A stretch of 64,000 bases of DNA from RYN-230 sp963713815 (GTDB lineage: Bacteria > Actinomycetota > Actinomycetes > Streptosporangiales > Streptosporangiaceae). Positions 43,183 through 52,051 of the stretch are shown one piece after another (position 1 is the stretch's first letter; each line of letters starts with the position of its first letter). The notes below the pieces were generated by a model. The model did no database searches, was not told the origin of the DNA, and was given only the letters and a program-made list of their open reading frames with translations. The stretch covers positions 1 through 64,000 of the forward strand of contig CAVQNH010000024.1 of the NCBI GenBank assembly GCA_963713815.1. Direction: 5' to 3'. A program made the translations under genes and the position numbers.

Positions 43183-44177
43183 ATGTGCGGCCGCTTCGCG
43201 TCGGCGCGGAAACGCCAGGAACTCCTGGAGGAGTTTGGCGTGCAGCGGGACCGGGTCACCGAGCCGCTGCGGCCTGACTACAACGTGGCGCCCACCAAGC
43301 CCGTGTACGCCGTGGTCACCCGGGCCCCGAGAGACGGCGACGATGAGCAGGCGGCCGGGCAGGCCAGGTCCGGGGCCGGCCAGGCCGGCGGCCACGAGGC
43401 CGGAGCCGGGGCCGCGGAGCAGCGCGATGCCCAGGAGCCCAGCGCCCCGGAGTCCGGCACCCCCGAGCACAGTGCCCCGGAGCCAGTGCCCCCGAGCCCA
43501 GTGCCCCGGAGGCCAGTCCCCTCGAGCACGGGGGCGTCCGGGAACTGCGGGTGGTCCGCTGGGGCCTGGTGCCGTTCTGGGCCAAGGACATCTCGATCGG
43601 CAGCCGCCTGATCAACGCCCGGGCGGAGACCGTGGCCACCAAGCCGGCCTTCCGCCGCGCCTTCGCCCGCCACCGGTGCCTGCTCCCCGCGGACGGCTTC
43701 TACGAGTGGGAAAAGTCCGGGGACCCGAAGAAGCCCGCCAAGCAGCCCTACTACATCCGCCGCGAAGACGGCGGCGTGCTGGCCTTCGCCGGCCTGTACG
43801 AGCTGTGGCGCGATAAGGACCGGCCCGATGATGATCCCGATTCCTGGCTGTGGACGGCGACCATCATCACCACCCGGGCCGAGGACGAGGTCGGCCGGAT
43901 CCATGACCGGATGCCGATGGTGATCGAACCGGCCCGCTGGGCGGACTGGCTGGATCCCACGGCGACCAGCGCCGAGGCGCTGCACGGCCTGATGACGCCC
44001 GCCGCCTCGGTCCACCTGACGACGTATCCGGTGTCAACGGAAGTGAACTCGGTCCGGCACAACGGCCCGGGGCTGATCGAGCCCATGGAGGGTGATTCTG
44101 AGCCCGCGGGGGCCCCGCGGGCTGGGGCCGGGGGCGGCAGCGGCGCCTCCCGCGGGGCCCCCAGCACGTTGTTCTGA
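43183..44177 (+). CDS. SOS response-associated peptidase (SRAP, YedK/HMCES), repeat-interrupted and frameshifted
   Basis: The N-terminus MCGRFASARKRQELLEEFG has the catalytic Cys2, followed by RPDYNVAPTKPVYAVVTR. A Pro/Ser/Glu-rich insert of about 60 codons, encoded by 15-18 bp repeats (43340-43520), follows; frame 1 then stops at 43611. Another frame resumes EHGGVRELRVVRWGLVPFWAKD and runs through GFYEWEKS and the catalytic IHDRMPMVI to 44177. SRAP proteins crosslink to abasic sites in single-stranded DNA. In intact relatives the insert is short. As sequenced the enzyme would be split. Confidence 0.82.
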
Positions 44178-44254
44178 GGCCCCTGAGCGCGGCCCGGCCC
44201 CTCCGGGGACCATCGTTGCCGCGCCGCTGGTGCCCTGATGAAGCAGGAGGATCC

Positions 44255-44602
44255 GTGGAGACCATCACCGTACGCAAGCGTCTTGAGACCGCACGCGACG
44301 ACCTGGACCGTTCCATCGCGGTCCTGCGCGGCGAGCGGCCGATGGCCGGTGCCGCGGACTCCCCGCAGGACGAGGCGGACGTGGGGACCAGCCTGTCCGA
44401 GGCTGACCGGGCCGAGGCGGTGCTGGCCTCGGCGATGTCCCAGCGTACGGAGGTCATGGACGCGCTGGAGCGCATCCAGGCCGGCAGCTACGGCAAGTGC
44501 GCGGACTGCGGCAAGCGCATCCCGGAAGGCCGCCTGGAGGCCCGCCCGGAGGCGTCCCGGTGCGTGGCCTGCCAGTCGAAGCGGGACCGCCTGCGGCGCT
44601 AG
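44255..44602 (+). CDS. TraR/DksA-type zinc finger protein
   Basis: 115 aa from GTG 44255 with an ideal AGGAGG 4 nt upstream. The N-terminal coiled coil (RKRLETARDDLDRSIAVLRGE, ASAMSQRTEVMDALERIQAG) and the C-terminal C4 finger (YGKCADCGKRIPEGRLEARPEASRCVACQSKRDRLRR) are the TraR/DksA layout. Such proteins enter the RNA polymerase secondary channel; actinobacterial members are mostly uncharacterised. The stop overlaps the convergent methyltransferase gene by 4 bp. Confidence 0.9.
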   Translation: METITVRKRLETARDDLDRSIAVLRGERPMAGAADSPQDEADVGTSLSEADRAEAVLASAMSQRTEVMDALERIQAGSYGKCADCGKRIPEGRLEARPEASRCVACQSKRDRLRR

Positions 44603-45744
44603 CCAGCGGTCGTCTGGGACGCGGCGGGAACGCCCCGGGCCGCGGGCTTGCGGGCCGCGGCCAGCAGGTGGATGCCGAACGATTCGTTCCCGCCGTTCCG
44701 GCCGTCGTGACCCGGGCCGGACGGCCCGGCTTCTTCCGCGCCCGCGGCCAGCTCAGCCCGGACCAGCCGCATGATCGCACTCGGGTCCTTGCGCAGCACG
44801 TGGTCCACCATGGACGGGGACAGCACCGTGCGCGGCCGGATCCAGCTGACCTCCAGCCCGGCCTCGGTCAGCAGGTCGACCAGCTGGTCGGGGCCGAAGC
44901 AGCGGGTGATCCGGCCGTCCGGCCAGGGCACCAGCACCACTTCCGCCTGCGGCAGATCGGTGAGCTCGGCCCAGTGGTGCTGCTCGGCCAGGATGGACAT
45001 GCCCAGCACGAGCGAGTCCACGGAGGCCAGGAGCTGGCCGCCGGGCCGTAGCACGCGGGCGATCTCCGCCGCGACGTCCTCGGCCATCAGGTGCCGGGAC
45101 AGGGCGCCGTCGGCGATGACCCCGTCCACCGACCCGTCGGCGAGGAAGGACAGGTTCGCCGAATCCGCCACCACGCGGACCAGCCGTCCCGCCGGGGAGC
45201 GGCGGCGGTGCACGCCGCGCACGGTGAGTGTCCGGGGCACCCCCAGCCTGGCGGGGCGCCCCGGGACCGGGTCTCTCAGGGCCGGGCCTCCCGGGGCCGG
45301 GCCTCCCGGGGCTGGGTCTCCCTGGGCTGGGTTTCCCGGCACTGGGTTTCCCGGCGCTCGGTGCCCGGGGGCCAGGTGCCCCGATCCTGGGGGTTCAGCG
45401 GCCGAGGGCCAGCGCGGCAGGACCTGAAGCACCGTGTAGCCCGCCGTGGCGGCCTGGGACGCCACGCTGGACTGGGGGCCGGAGATATCAACCAGGATCC
45501 GCCCCCGGGGCGGCAGCCAGGCCTGCAGCTGGGCCGCCACCACGGCTCGCTGGAAGCGCCAGTAGGCCGTCAGCGAGCTTGAGCCGAGAACGGTGAGAGG
45601 ACTGGTCGTACTTGCCGCCACCATGACTCCATCCAGCAGCCGGGCTGCGCGCATTGCGGCTGACGGCCTGCCAAGTGACAGAGGTGAGACGTCGCCGCGA
45701 AGACGGGGAGCCCGCGCAGCCCTATTTCCTGAAATGTTCCCCAC
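44599..45744 (-). CDS. Class I SAM-dependent methyltransferase
   Basis: 381 aa. The core methyltransferase pattern is seen in RILVDISGPQSSVASQAATAGYTVLQV (motif I region), the acidic SFLADGSVDGVIADGALSRHL and the VLRPGGQLLASVDSLVLGM motif. Between motif I and the middle strand lies an insert (about residues 115-160) of five-residue repeats (PGNPAQGDPAPGGPA-type) encoded by a 15-bp minisatellite at 45240-45390. Substrate unknown. It is divergent from sigR; the shared region carries the SigR promoter reading toward sigR. Confidence 0.75.
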   Translation of the reverse strand: MGNISGNRAARAPRLRGDVSPLSLGRPSAAMRAARLLDGVMVAASTTSPLTVLGSSSLTAYWRFQRAVVAAQLQAWLPPRGRILVDISGPQSSVASQAATAGYTVLQVLPRWPSAAEPPGSGHLAPGHRAPGNPVPGNPAQGDPAPGGPAPGGPALRDPVPGRPARLGVPRTLTVRGVHRRRSPAGRLVRVVADSANLSFLADGSVDGVIADGALSRHLMAEDVAAEIARVLRPGGQLLASVDSLVLGMSILAEQHHWAELTDLPQAEVVLVPWPDGRITRCFGPDQLVDLLTEAGLEVSWIRPRTVLSPSMVDHVLRKDPSAIMRLVRAELAAGAEEAGPSGPGHDGRNGGNESFGIHLLAAARKPAARGVPAASQTTAG

Positions 45745-45836
45745 CTGGGTCTTTCCTCACCTGACTTGACGGGGAGGTCCACCTGCGTGCCGCCCGGTCC
45801 GCCGGGCGGAAGTCGCCCTGTCCGGCCCCGGATGAC

Positions 45837-45862
45837 GGAATGAAGCCGCCCAGGCGCATGTT
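45837..45862 (+). promoter_or_regulatory. SigR-type promoter
   Basis: GGAAT (45837-45841), exactly 18 nt, then GTT (45860-45862): the full SigR/SigH consensus GGAAT-N18-GTT. Transcription would begin near 45868, upstream of the extended sigR frame, so SigR can autoregulate. Confidence 0.85.
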
Positions 45863-46003
45863 TCAGACGGCGTGGTTCTAGCCGATTACGCGCCTGCCAG
45901 TAGCGCCTCCAGGATGACTCGCTTCGATCCGAGGGATCGCGGGGATGTATCCTCCCGCCCATACGGCCGGTACCTTGGGCCGGTGCGGGAGATCTCCGAG
46001 GGG

Positions 46004-46657
46004 GTGGGTCCGGTAACCGAGACACTCGAGCAGCGCAGCGAGCGTTTCGAGCATGATGTGCTGCCCTTCCTGGATCAGCTCTACTCGGCGGGGCTGCGGA
46101 TGACGCGGAACCCGGCAGATGCCGAGGACCTGGTCCAGGAGACGTTCGCCAAGGCCTACGCGTCGTTCCACCAGTTCCAGCCCGGGACGAACCTGAAGGC
46201 GTGGCTGTTCCGGATCCTGACCAACACGTTCATCAACAGCTACCGCAAGAAGCAGCGCGAGCCGCAGCGGTCGGGTGCGGAAGAGGTCGAGGACTGGCAG
46301 CTGGCCCGGGCGGCCGAGCACACCTCCTCGGGCCTGAGGTCGGCGGAGGCGGAGGCGCTGGACCGCCTCCCGGACTCCGACATCAAGCAGGCGCTGCAGG
46401 CCCTTCCCGAGGAGTTCCGCATCGCGGTGTACCTCGCCGATGTGGAAGGGTTCGCGTACAAGGAGATCGCCGACATCATGGGCACGCCGATCGGCACGGT
46501 CATGTCGCGCCTGCACCGCGGGCGGCGGCAGCTGCGGGACATGCTGCAGGACTACGCGGCCGACCGGGGCGTGACGCGCCCGGCCCCCGCGGATGACGGC
46601 CAGGCGGATGACAGCCAGGAGCCCCAGGCCGCGGAGTCGGGGAGGGACGCATCATGA
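46004..46657 (+). CDS. sigR: RNA polymerase sigma factor SigR (ECF, thiol-oxidative stress)
   Basis: 217 aa from GTG 46004 (MGPVTETLEQRSERFEHDV), matching the normal SigR start. Region 2 is LRMTRNPADAEDLVQETFAKAYASFHQFQPGTNLKAWLFRILTNTFINSYRKKQREPQRS; region 4 is LPEEFRIAVYLADVEGFAYKEIADIMGTPIGTVMSRLHRGRRQL. It directs the thiol-disulfide stress regulon and is held by RsrA. The frame is open upstream to 45872, with an ATG at 45914, so a longer, autoregulated SigR' form as known in Streptomyces is possible. The stop overlaps rsrA (ATGA). Confidence 0.95.
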   Translation: MGPVTETLEQRSERFEHDVLPFLDQLYSAGLRMTRNPADAEDLVQETFAKAYASFHQFQPGTNLKAWLFRILTNTFINSYRKKQREPQRSGAEEVEDWQLARAAEHTSSGLRSAEAEALDRLPDSDIKQALQALPEEFRIAVYLADVEGFAYKEIADIMGTPIGTVMSRLHRGRRQLRDMLQDYAADRGVTRPAPADDGQADDSQEPQAAESGRDAS

Positions 46658-46938
46658 GCTGCGGGAAGCCCCACGAGACTCCATGTAGCGAGGTACTCGA
46701 GCGGGTCTACACCTACCTGGACGGCGAGCTCGGCGACTCAGGTAAGGCGCAGATCCGCCAGCACCTCGACGAGTGCGGCCCATGCCTGCGCGAGTACGGC
46801 CTGGAAGAGGCGGTCAAGCGGCTGGTGCACAAGTCCTGCGGCCACGACGAGGTCCCCGGCGACCTGCGCGTGAAGGTGCTGACCCGGATCCAGGAAGTCC
46901 GGGCCACGATCGAGATCACCGAACTTCGCGGCGAATAG
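46654..46938 (+). CDS. rsrA: Zinc-binding anti-sigma factor RsrA
   Basis: 94 aa with the ZAS motif H37-x3-C41-x2-C44 and Cys at 3, 11 and 62, as in RsrA. Under reducing conditions it binds zinc and SigR; oxidation forms a disulfide, ejects zinc and frees SigR. It is coupled to sigR by a 4-base overlap. Confidence 0.94.
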   Translation: MSCGKPHETPCSEVLERVYTYLDGELGDSGKAQIRQHLDECGPCLREYGLEEAVKRLVHKSCGHDEVPGDLRVKVLTRIQEVRATIEITELRGE

Positions 46939-47249
46939 GCTGCCCGGCCGGGCCCATTACCCGCCAAAACACCCTGATCCACCGGCGGCAATCGCCTGCC
47001 CTCTGAGCTGGGCCAACGTCTCCCACTGGCCAACCATTGTTACTTTCTGTCATGTCGTATATACAGATTGTAGATATCGGCCATGAAGGCTACGCGATCA
47101 GCGGTGATGGCGTTACCCTGAGTGGCGAACTGGAGCTATTGGCAGGGTCATTCATCGGCGCCGGGGATCGGCAGGGTTACCGTTCGCGGCCGCGTGCCCA
47201 TGAGGTTTGACCACCCGTTAGCCGATCGGACTGACTGCGAGGGGGGGTC
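46939..47249. other. AT-richer regulatory spacer
   Basis: No gene is visible. The part 47030-47100 is unusually AT-rich (GTATATACAGATTGTAGATA) and probably holds the promoter of the HD-GYP gene. I see no riboswitch that I can name. Confidence 0.4.
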
Positions 47250-48629
47250 TTGAGCAGGCTCTCGCGGGCCGCGTGGCTCTACATGGCCGTGGTGGTCACG
47301 GCGGCGATCCTGCTGCTGGCCCACGTCCTGGTGCAGGACATGGGCGGGGGCCTGGACCACCTGATGTCCCGGACGCTGCTGGTCCTGGCCCTCCTGTTCA
47401 TGATCTGCGACTCCGCGCCCACCACGCTCACCTCACGCCAGTCCGCCTGGTCGCCCAGTTCGGCGGCGACCCTGGCGGCGGTCGTGCTGCTCGGCCCGGG
47501 CGGGGCCGCACTGGTCGGTGCCACCTCACTGATCAGCCTGCGCCGCGCCGGGCTGCGCGAGCGCGCCTTTAACGGGGCAATGTACGCGCTGAGCGCCTAC
47601 GCGGCGGGAGAGGCCTACCTGGCCCTGGGCGGCCATATCGGCGTGCCCGGGGCGGGCTCATTCCCGGCCCTCATCCTGCCGTTCGCGGTGGCGGCCGCGG
47701 TGCACGTGGCCGTCAATCACGGGCTGCTGTGGACCATGCTGCTGCTCCTGCCCCCGTCCGCGGGCAGCCCGCAGCGCGGCCGCCTTGACCTGCACCTTTC
47801 CCTGCTGCTGGTGTCCGACCTGGGCTACGCCACCCTGGGCCTGCTGATCGCGGGCCTGTGGGGCCTGGTCGGCCCGTTCGCCACCGTCCTGGTCCTGATC
47901 CCGCTCTTCGTGGCCCGCTGGGCGATGGGCCAGTTCGCCGCGCAGGAAGGCGCGTACTCGGCCACCATGGCCGCGCTCTGCCAGGCCGTGGAAACCAAGG
48001 ATTTCTACACCCGCGGGCACAGCGAGCGGGTCTCCCGGGGCGCCACCATCCTGGCCCGGCAGATCGGGATGGGCGCCGAGCGCGTCGAAGCCATCCGCTA
48101 CGCAGGCATGCTGCACGACGTGGGCAAGCTCGGGGTGCCGACCAAGGTGCTGCAGAAGACCGGGCCGCTGACCGAGGAGGAGCTGGCCGCCATCCAGCTG
48201 CATCCCATGCGGGGCCTGGAGATCGTCCGGCAGATCGGGTTCCTGACCGAGGCCCTGGACGGCATCATGCACCACCACGAGCGGATGGACGGCAAGGGGT
48301 ACCCGATGGGCCTGGCGGGCGACGAGATCCCCGAGTTCGCCCGGGTGATCGCGGTCGCCGACGCGTTCGACTCGATGACCTCGACCCGCTCCTACCGGGG
48401 CGCCCGGAGTGTCGAGGAGGCCGTCGCCGAGCTCCGCAAGTGCTCCGGCATGCAGTTCGACCCGGTGCTGGTGGACGCCTTCATCGCCGCCCTGAGCCAG
48501 GAGCACTGGGAGTCCGAGGCGCCAGCCCAGTCCCCGCCCGCCGCGCTGCCGGATGGCTTCCCCGCCCAGGTCGCGGCCCAGGACCATGACGACCCGACCG
48601 CGCCGCTGCAGGTCATCGAAAGCCGCTGA
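47250..48629 (+). CDS. Membrane-anchored HD-GYP/HDIG phosphohydrolase
   Basis: 459 aa from TTG 47250 behind GAGGGGGG. Residues about 5-225 hold six to eight membrane helices. The C-terminal HD domain has the first metal His in FYTRGHSERVSRGATIL, the HD pair in AGMLHDVGKLGVP, and HHHERMDGKGYPMGLAGDEIP, an intact GYP motif, followed by ADAFDSMTSTRSYRGA. HD-GYP enzymes degrade cyclic di-GMP or related nucleotides. A degenerate paralogue follows after 12 nt, so the two are probably one transcript. Confidence 0.88.
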   Translation: MSRLSRAAWLYMAVVVTAAILLLAHVLVQDMGGGLDHLMSRTLLVLALLFMICDSAPTTLTSRQSAWSPSSAATLAAVVLLGPGGAALVGATSLISLRRAGLRERAFNGAMYALSAYAAGEAYLALGGHIGVPGAGSFPALILPFAVAAAVHVAVNHGLLWTMLLLLPPSAGSPQRGRLDLHLSLLLVSDLGYATLGLLIAGLWGLVGPFATVLVLIPLFVARWAMGQFAAQEGAYSATMAALCQAVETKDFYTRGHSERVSRGATILARQIGMGAERVEAIRYAGMLHDVGKLGVPTKVLQKTGPLTEEELAAIQLHPMRGLEIVRQIGFLTEALDGIMHHHERMDGKGYPMGLAGDEIPEFARVIAVADAFDSMTSTRSYRGARSVEEAVAELRKCSGMQFDPVLVDAFIAALSQEHWESEAPAQSPPAALPDGFPAQVAAQDHDDPTAPLQVIESR

Positions 48630-48641
48630 GGTGAGCCTGCG

Positions 48642-49925
48642 GTGACCACCCAACGGCACCTCGCCCGCCAGTCTGCCTGGCAGTCCAGCGACTCCGGGCA
48701 GCTGCTGCTGGTCATCGGGGCCGGCATGCTGCTGGTCGCGGCCGTGGCGCAGACCGCCGCGGCCGGCCTGGTGCAGCCCCGCGACGCGCTGGCCTTCGGG
48801 GCGCTGATCGCGCTGGGTGAGCTGCTCCGGCTATCCCTGCCGGGCGACCGGGAGGCCGCCCCGGTCGGCAGCGCCGGGGCCCTCGGCTACGCGCTGGCGG
48901 TCGGGGTCGGCGGGCAGCTGGCCATGCAGCCCGCGCTGCAGGTGGTCGCGGTCACCGCGGTCGCGATGATCGTCGGGGCGCTGCCGCACCTGGCCGCGGG
49001 CCGGCCCGCCGGGGTGGGGGGGATGGCCTCCCGGCTGCTGGCCGTGGCGTTCGTGGCCGCCGCCTTCCGCCCGCTGGCCCACCTGTCCCTCATCGATCAC
49101 CACGTGTGGGTCCGGCTCGCGGTCATGACCGTGCTGATCGTGGCGGGGTGGTTCGCCGAGTGCGTCATCAAGGCGCTGATCCGGGCGGACGCCCTGCGGG
49201 CCCGGTTCATGGTGTCGCTGGGCGACGAGCTGCGCATCCAGGTGCCGCTCGGCGCGGCGGTCGGTGCCTCAGCCTTGCTGATCGCCCTGGCCACCGAGGC
49301 TATGGGCCTGGTGGCGCTGGCGCTGCTGATCGCGCCGCTGCTGGTGACCCAGACCGCCTTCCGCCGGTACGCCGGCATCCGCTCCACCTATCTGCAGACG
49401 GTCCGCGCGCTGGCCCGGGTCACCGAGGTAGGGGGCTACGTCGAGAACGGCCACTCCAACCGGGTGGGCCGGCTCGCCGTCGCGGTCGGCCGCGAGCTCG
49501 GGATGAGCGAGCCGGACCTGCTCGAGCTGGAGTACGCGGCGCTCATGCACGACATCGGCCAGCTCTCGCTGGCCGACCCGATCCCGGGAGGCGCGACCGT
49601 GCTCGCGTCCCCGCAGGACCAGGAACGGATCGCCGGCCTCGGGGCCAGCGTCATCGAGCAGGCTGGCGCGCTGCTGGACGGGGTGGCCGAGATCGTCCGG
49701 CGGCAGAGCCAGCCCTGGCGGGGGAGCAGCCCCGAGCCGCCGATCGGCAGCCGGATCATCCGGGCCGCCAACGCCTTCGACGACCTGGTCGGCGGCTCAT
49801 CGGACCGGGACCGCTCCGCCGCGGCACTGGAGCGGCTCCGGCTGGACACCGCGGCGGAGTACGACCCCGGTGTGGTGGAAGCGCTCAGCAAGGTCGCCGG
49901 ACGGTGGTACCCCGGCCGCCTGTAG
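48642..49925 (+). CDS. Membrane HD-domain protein, degenerate paralogue
   Basis: 427 aa from GTG 48642. It has the same layout as its upstream neighbour: about seven N-terminal membrane helices, then an HD domain with NGHSNRVGRLAVAVGRELGM and YAALMHDIGQLSLAD. The HHxxxDGxGYP segment is replaced by SQPWRGSSPEPPIGSRIIRAANAFDDLVG, so the GYP signature is lost, as is the Lys after HDIG (HDIGQ). It may be a regulatory or inactive partner of the intact HD-GYP protein. Confidence 0.8.
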   Translation: MTTQRHLARQSAWQSSDSGQLLLVIGAGMLLVAAVAQTAAAGLVQPRDALAFGALIALGELLRLSLPGDREAAPVGSAGALGYALAVGVGGQLAMQPALQVVAVTAVAMIVGALPHLAAGRPAGVGGMASRLLAVAFVAAAFRPLAHLSLIDHHVWVRLAVMTVLIVAGWFAECVIKALIRADALRARFMVSLGDELRIQVPLGAAVGASALLIALATEAMGLVALALLIAPLLVTQTAFRRYAGIRSTYLQTVRALARVTEVGGYVENGHSNRVGRLAVAVGRELGMSEPDLLELEYAALMHDIGQLSLADPIPGGATVLASPQDQERIAGLGASVIEQAGALLDGVAEIVRRQSQPWRGSSPEPPIGSRIIRAANAFDDLVGGSSDRDRSAAALERLRLDTAAEYDPGVVEALSKVAGRWYPGRL

Positions 49926-49979
49926 GCTGCCGCCGTGCTTGATAGCTCCGGGCCGGATAGCGCCGCGCGTGAGCCAGCG

Positions 49980-51320
49980 GTGATCGAGTCGGTGCTCGTC
50001 GCCAACCGCGGCGAGATAGCCCGGCGGGTGATCGCCACCGCCCGGCGGATGGGCATCCGGGCCATCGCGGTCTATTCCGAGGCCGACGCCGGGCTGCCGT
50101 TCGTGCGCGAGGCCGACGAGGCGGTGCTGATCGGCCCGCCGCCGCCCGCCCGCAGCTACCTGGACGCCGGCGCGATCCTGCGCGCGGCCCGCGAGACCGG
50201 CGCGCGCGCCGTGCATCCCGGCTACGGCTTTCTTTCCGAAAACGGTCTTTTCGCCCAGGCCGTCATCGACGCCGGGCTGGCCTGGGTGGGACCGCCACCA
50301 TCCGCCATCGAGCAGATGGGCGACAAGATCAGCGCGCGGAACCTGATGGCCGCCGCCGGGGTGCCGGTGGCGGCGGGCACCACCGAGCCGGTGACCAGCG
50401 CCGGCGAGGCCGAGGCCGCCGCGGCCATCATCGGCTACCCGGTCATGGTGAAGGCCGCGGCGGGTGGCGGCGGGATCGGGATGAGCGCCGCGGCCGGACC
50501 CGAGCAGCTGGCGGCGGCGTTCGAGACGGCCCGCTCCCGCGCGGAACGGTTCTTCGGCAACCCGGCGATCCTGCTGGAGCGTTACGTGTCGCCGGCCCGG
50601 CACGTGGAGGTCCAGGTCCTCGGGCTCCCCGGCGGCCGTGTGCTGGCCCTGGGCGAGCGGGACTGCTCGGTGCAGCGCCGGCACCAGAAGGTGGCCGAGG
50701 AGACCCCGTCCCCGGGGGTCGGCCCCGGCCTGCGGGCCCGGATGCTGGCGGCCGCGGTCCGGGCCGGGGAGGCGGTCGGCTACCTGGGCGCCGGGACGGT
50801 CGAGTTCCTGGTGGACGCGCGGACCGGCGACTTCACGTTCCTGGAGATGAACACCCGGCTCCAGGTCGAGCACCCCGTGACCGAGATGGTCACCGGCATC
50901 GACCTGGTCGAGCAGCAGCTGCGCATCGCCGCCGGCCGCGACATCAGCATCGATCCGGAGCAGGTGCTGGCCCAGGGGCACGCGATCGAGCTGCGCGTGT
51001 ACGCCGAGGACCCGAACCGGTTCCTGCCCAGCCCGGGAACGATCACCGGCTGGGCGGAGCCGTCCGGCGAGGGCATCCGGGTCAACGCGGGATACGAGGC
51101 CGGCAACCAGGTGACCCCGTTCTACGACCCGCTGCTGGCCAAGCTGTGCGTGTGGGGCGCGGACCGGGACGAGGCACTGGCCCGGGCCCGGGACGCGGTG
51201 GCGTCGTTCCGGATCACCGGCATCAAGACGAACCTGCCGTTCCACACGGACCTGCTGGACAGCGAGGAGTTCAGCGACGGCGGCTACGACACTCTCGTGG
51301 TCACCCGCCTGCGTCCCTGA
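49980..51320 (+). CDS. Biotin carboxylase subunit (AccC-like)
   Basis: 446 aa if started at GTG 49980 (MIESVLVANRGEIARRVI), the usual start of the family; GTG 49935 would add 15 residues. Complete biotin carboxylase: VHPGYGFLSENGLFAQA, VMVKAAAGGGGIGM (ATP grasp), ERDCSVQRRHQKVAEETPSP, FLEMNTRLQVEHPVTEMVTGIDLV. It carboxylates biotin with bicarbonate and ATP. A small biotin carrier protein gene follows after 75 nt; no carboxyltransferase is nearby, so the final substrate is open. Confidence 0.93.
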   Translation: MIESVLVANRGEIARRVIATARRMGIRAIAVYSEADAGLPFVREADEAVLIGPPPPARSYLDAGAILRAARETGARAVHPGYGFLSENGLFAQAVIDAGLAWVGPPPSAIEQMGDKISARNLMAAAGVPVAAGTTEPVTSAGEAEAAAAIIGYPVMVKAAAGGGGIGMSAAAGPEQLAAAFETARSRAERFFGNPAILLERYVSPARHVEVQVLGLPGGRVLALGERDCSVQRRHQKVAEETPSPGVGPGLRARMLAAAVRAGEAVGYLGAGTVEFLVDARTGDFTFLEMNTRLQVEHPVTEMVTGIDLVEQQLRIAAGRDISIDPEQVLAQGHAIELRVYAEDPNRFLPSPGTITGWAEPSGEGIRVNAGYEAGNQVTPFYDPLLAKLCVWGADRDEALARARDAVASFRITGIKTNLPFHTDLLDSEEFSDGGYDTLVVTRLRP

Positions 51321-51395
51321 ATTGGCGTGCGCCCCCGAGCGGGGAGAATGTGAGGGGGCCGCCCGGCGGGCGGCCCGGCGAGAGAGGAGCAGCGA

Positions 51396-51608
51396 GTGGC
51401 CGAGGTCCGTGCGGAGATGGTGGCCAACGTCTGGAAGGTCGTGACCGCCGAGGGTGAGGAAGTCTCCGACGGCGCAACGCTGGTCATCCTCGAGTCGATG
51501 AAGATGGAGATCCCGGTCCTGGCCGAGGAGCCGGGCACGGTGACCAAGCTGGCGGTGGCCGAAGGCGACGTCGTCCAGGAAGGCGACCTCATCGCCATCA
51601 TCGAGTAA
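51396..51608 (+). CDS. Biotin carboxyl carrier protein (minimal, 70 aa)
   Basis: 70 aa from GTG 51396 with GAGAGGAG upstream. The biotinylation motif ESMKMEIPV places the target Lys at 36. The rest is a bare biotinyl domain (VSDGATLVILESMKME, VQEGDLIAIIE). Together with the preceding carboxylase it forms a two-component biotin-carboxylation module. Confidence 0.93.
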   Translation: MAEVRAEMVANVWKVVTAEGEEVSDGATLVILESMKMEIPVLAEEPGTVTKLAVAEGDVVQEGDLIAIIE

Positions 51609-52051
51609 CCCGCCCCAGCCCGGGCCCGGCTCGGAGTCCAGCCTCTCCCGGCCGCGGTCCGGCCGCGGTCCCGCCGGGCCCGGCCGGCGGTCCGGCTCCG
51701 GCCGGCCGCGGCCCGTCCGCGGTCCCGCCGGGCCTGGCCGCGGTCGCCCCGGCCCGGTGGGACCGGTCGGCCCGCCCGGCCAGGCCTGGCCAGGCCGGTC
51801 CCGGCCCGGTCGGCCGGTCGGGCCCGCCCGGCCCGGGCGCAGAGGCACTTTTCCTACGGAACGTGCGCCCAAACCACCACAAATCACCCACCGGGCCGCA
51901 CGCTGCGCAGGAAAAGTGCCCGGCCGCGTAAGCGGTGGTGCTGGTGTGACTAGTGGGTCTGTGTTTGGTGAGGCTGGCGGGAGTAGTGCGGTCAGCGTGA
52001 GTGGTGGGGCTCCTGCGAGTGGCGGGGCGACCCTGAGGTGGGGGCCGCTGG
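51609..52051. repeat. GC repeat spacer with a 77-bp inverted repeat
   Basis: 51640-51840 is filled by imperfect GGCCGCGGTC/GGCCGGTC repeats. GGCACTTTTCCT (51844-51855) and its complement AGGAAAAGTGCC (51909-51920) frame a partly paired, AT-richer centre. No gene is supported in either strand. Confidence 0.65.

Noticed and set aside
46939..47249. Riboswitch before the HD-GYP gene
   Set aside because: The AT-rich leader is suggestive, but no c-di-GMP or c-di-AMP riboswitch core could be drawn.
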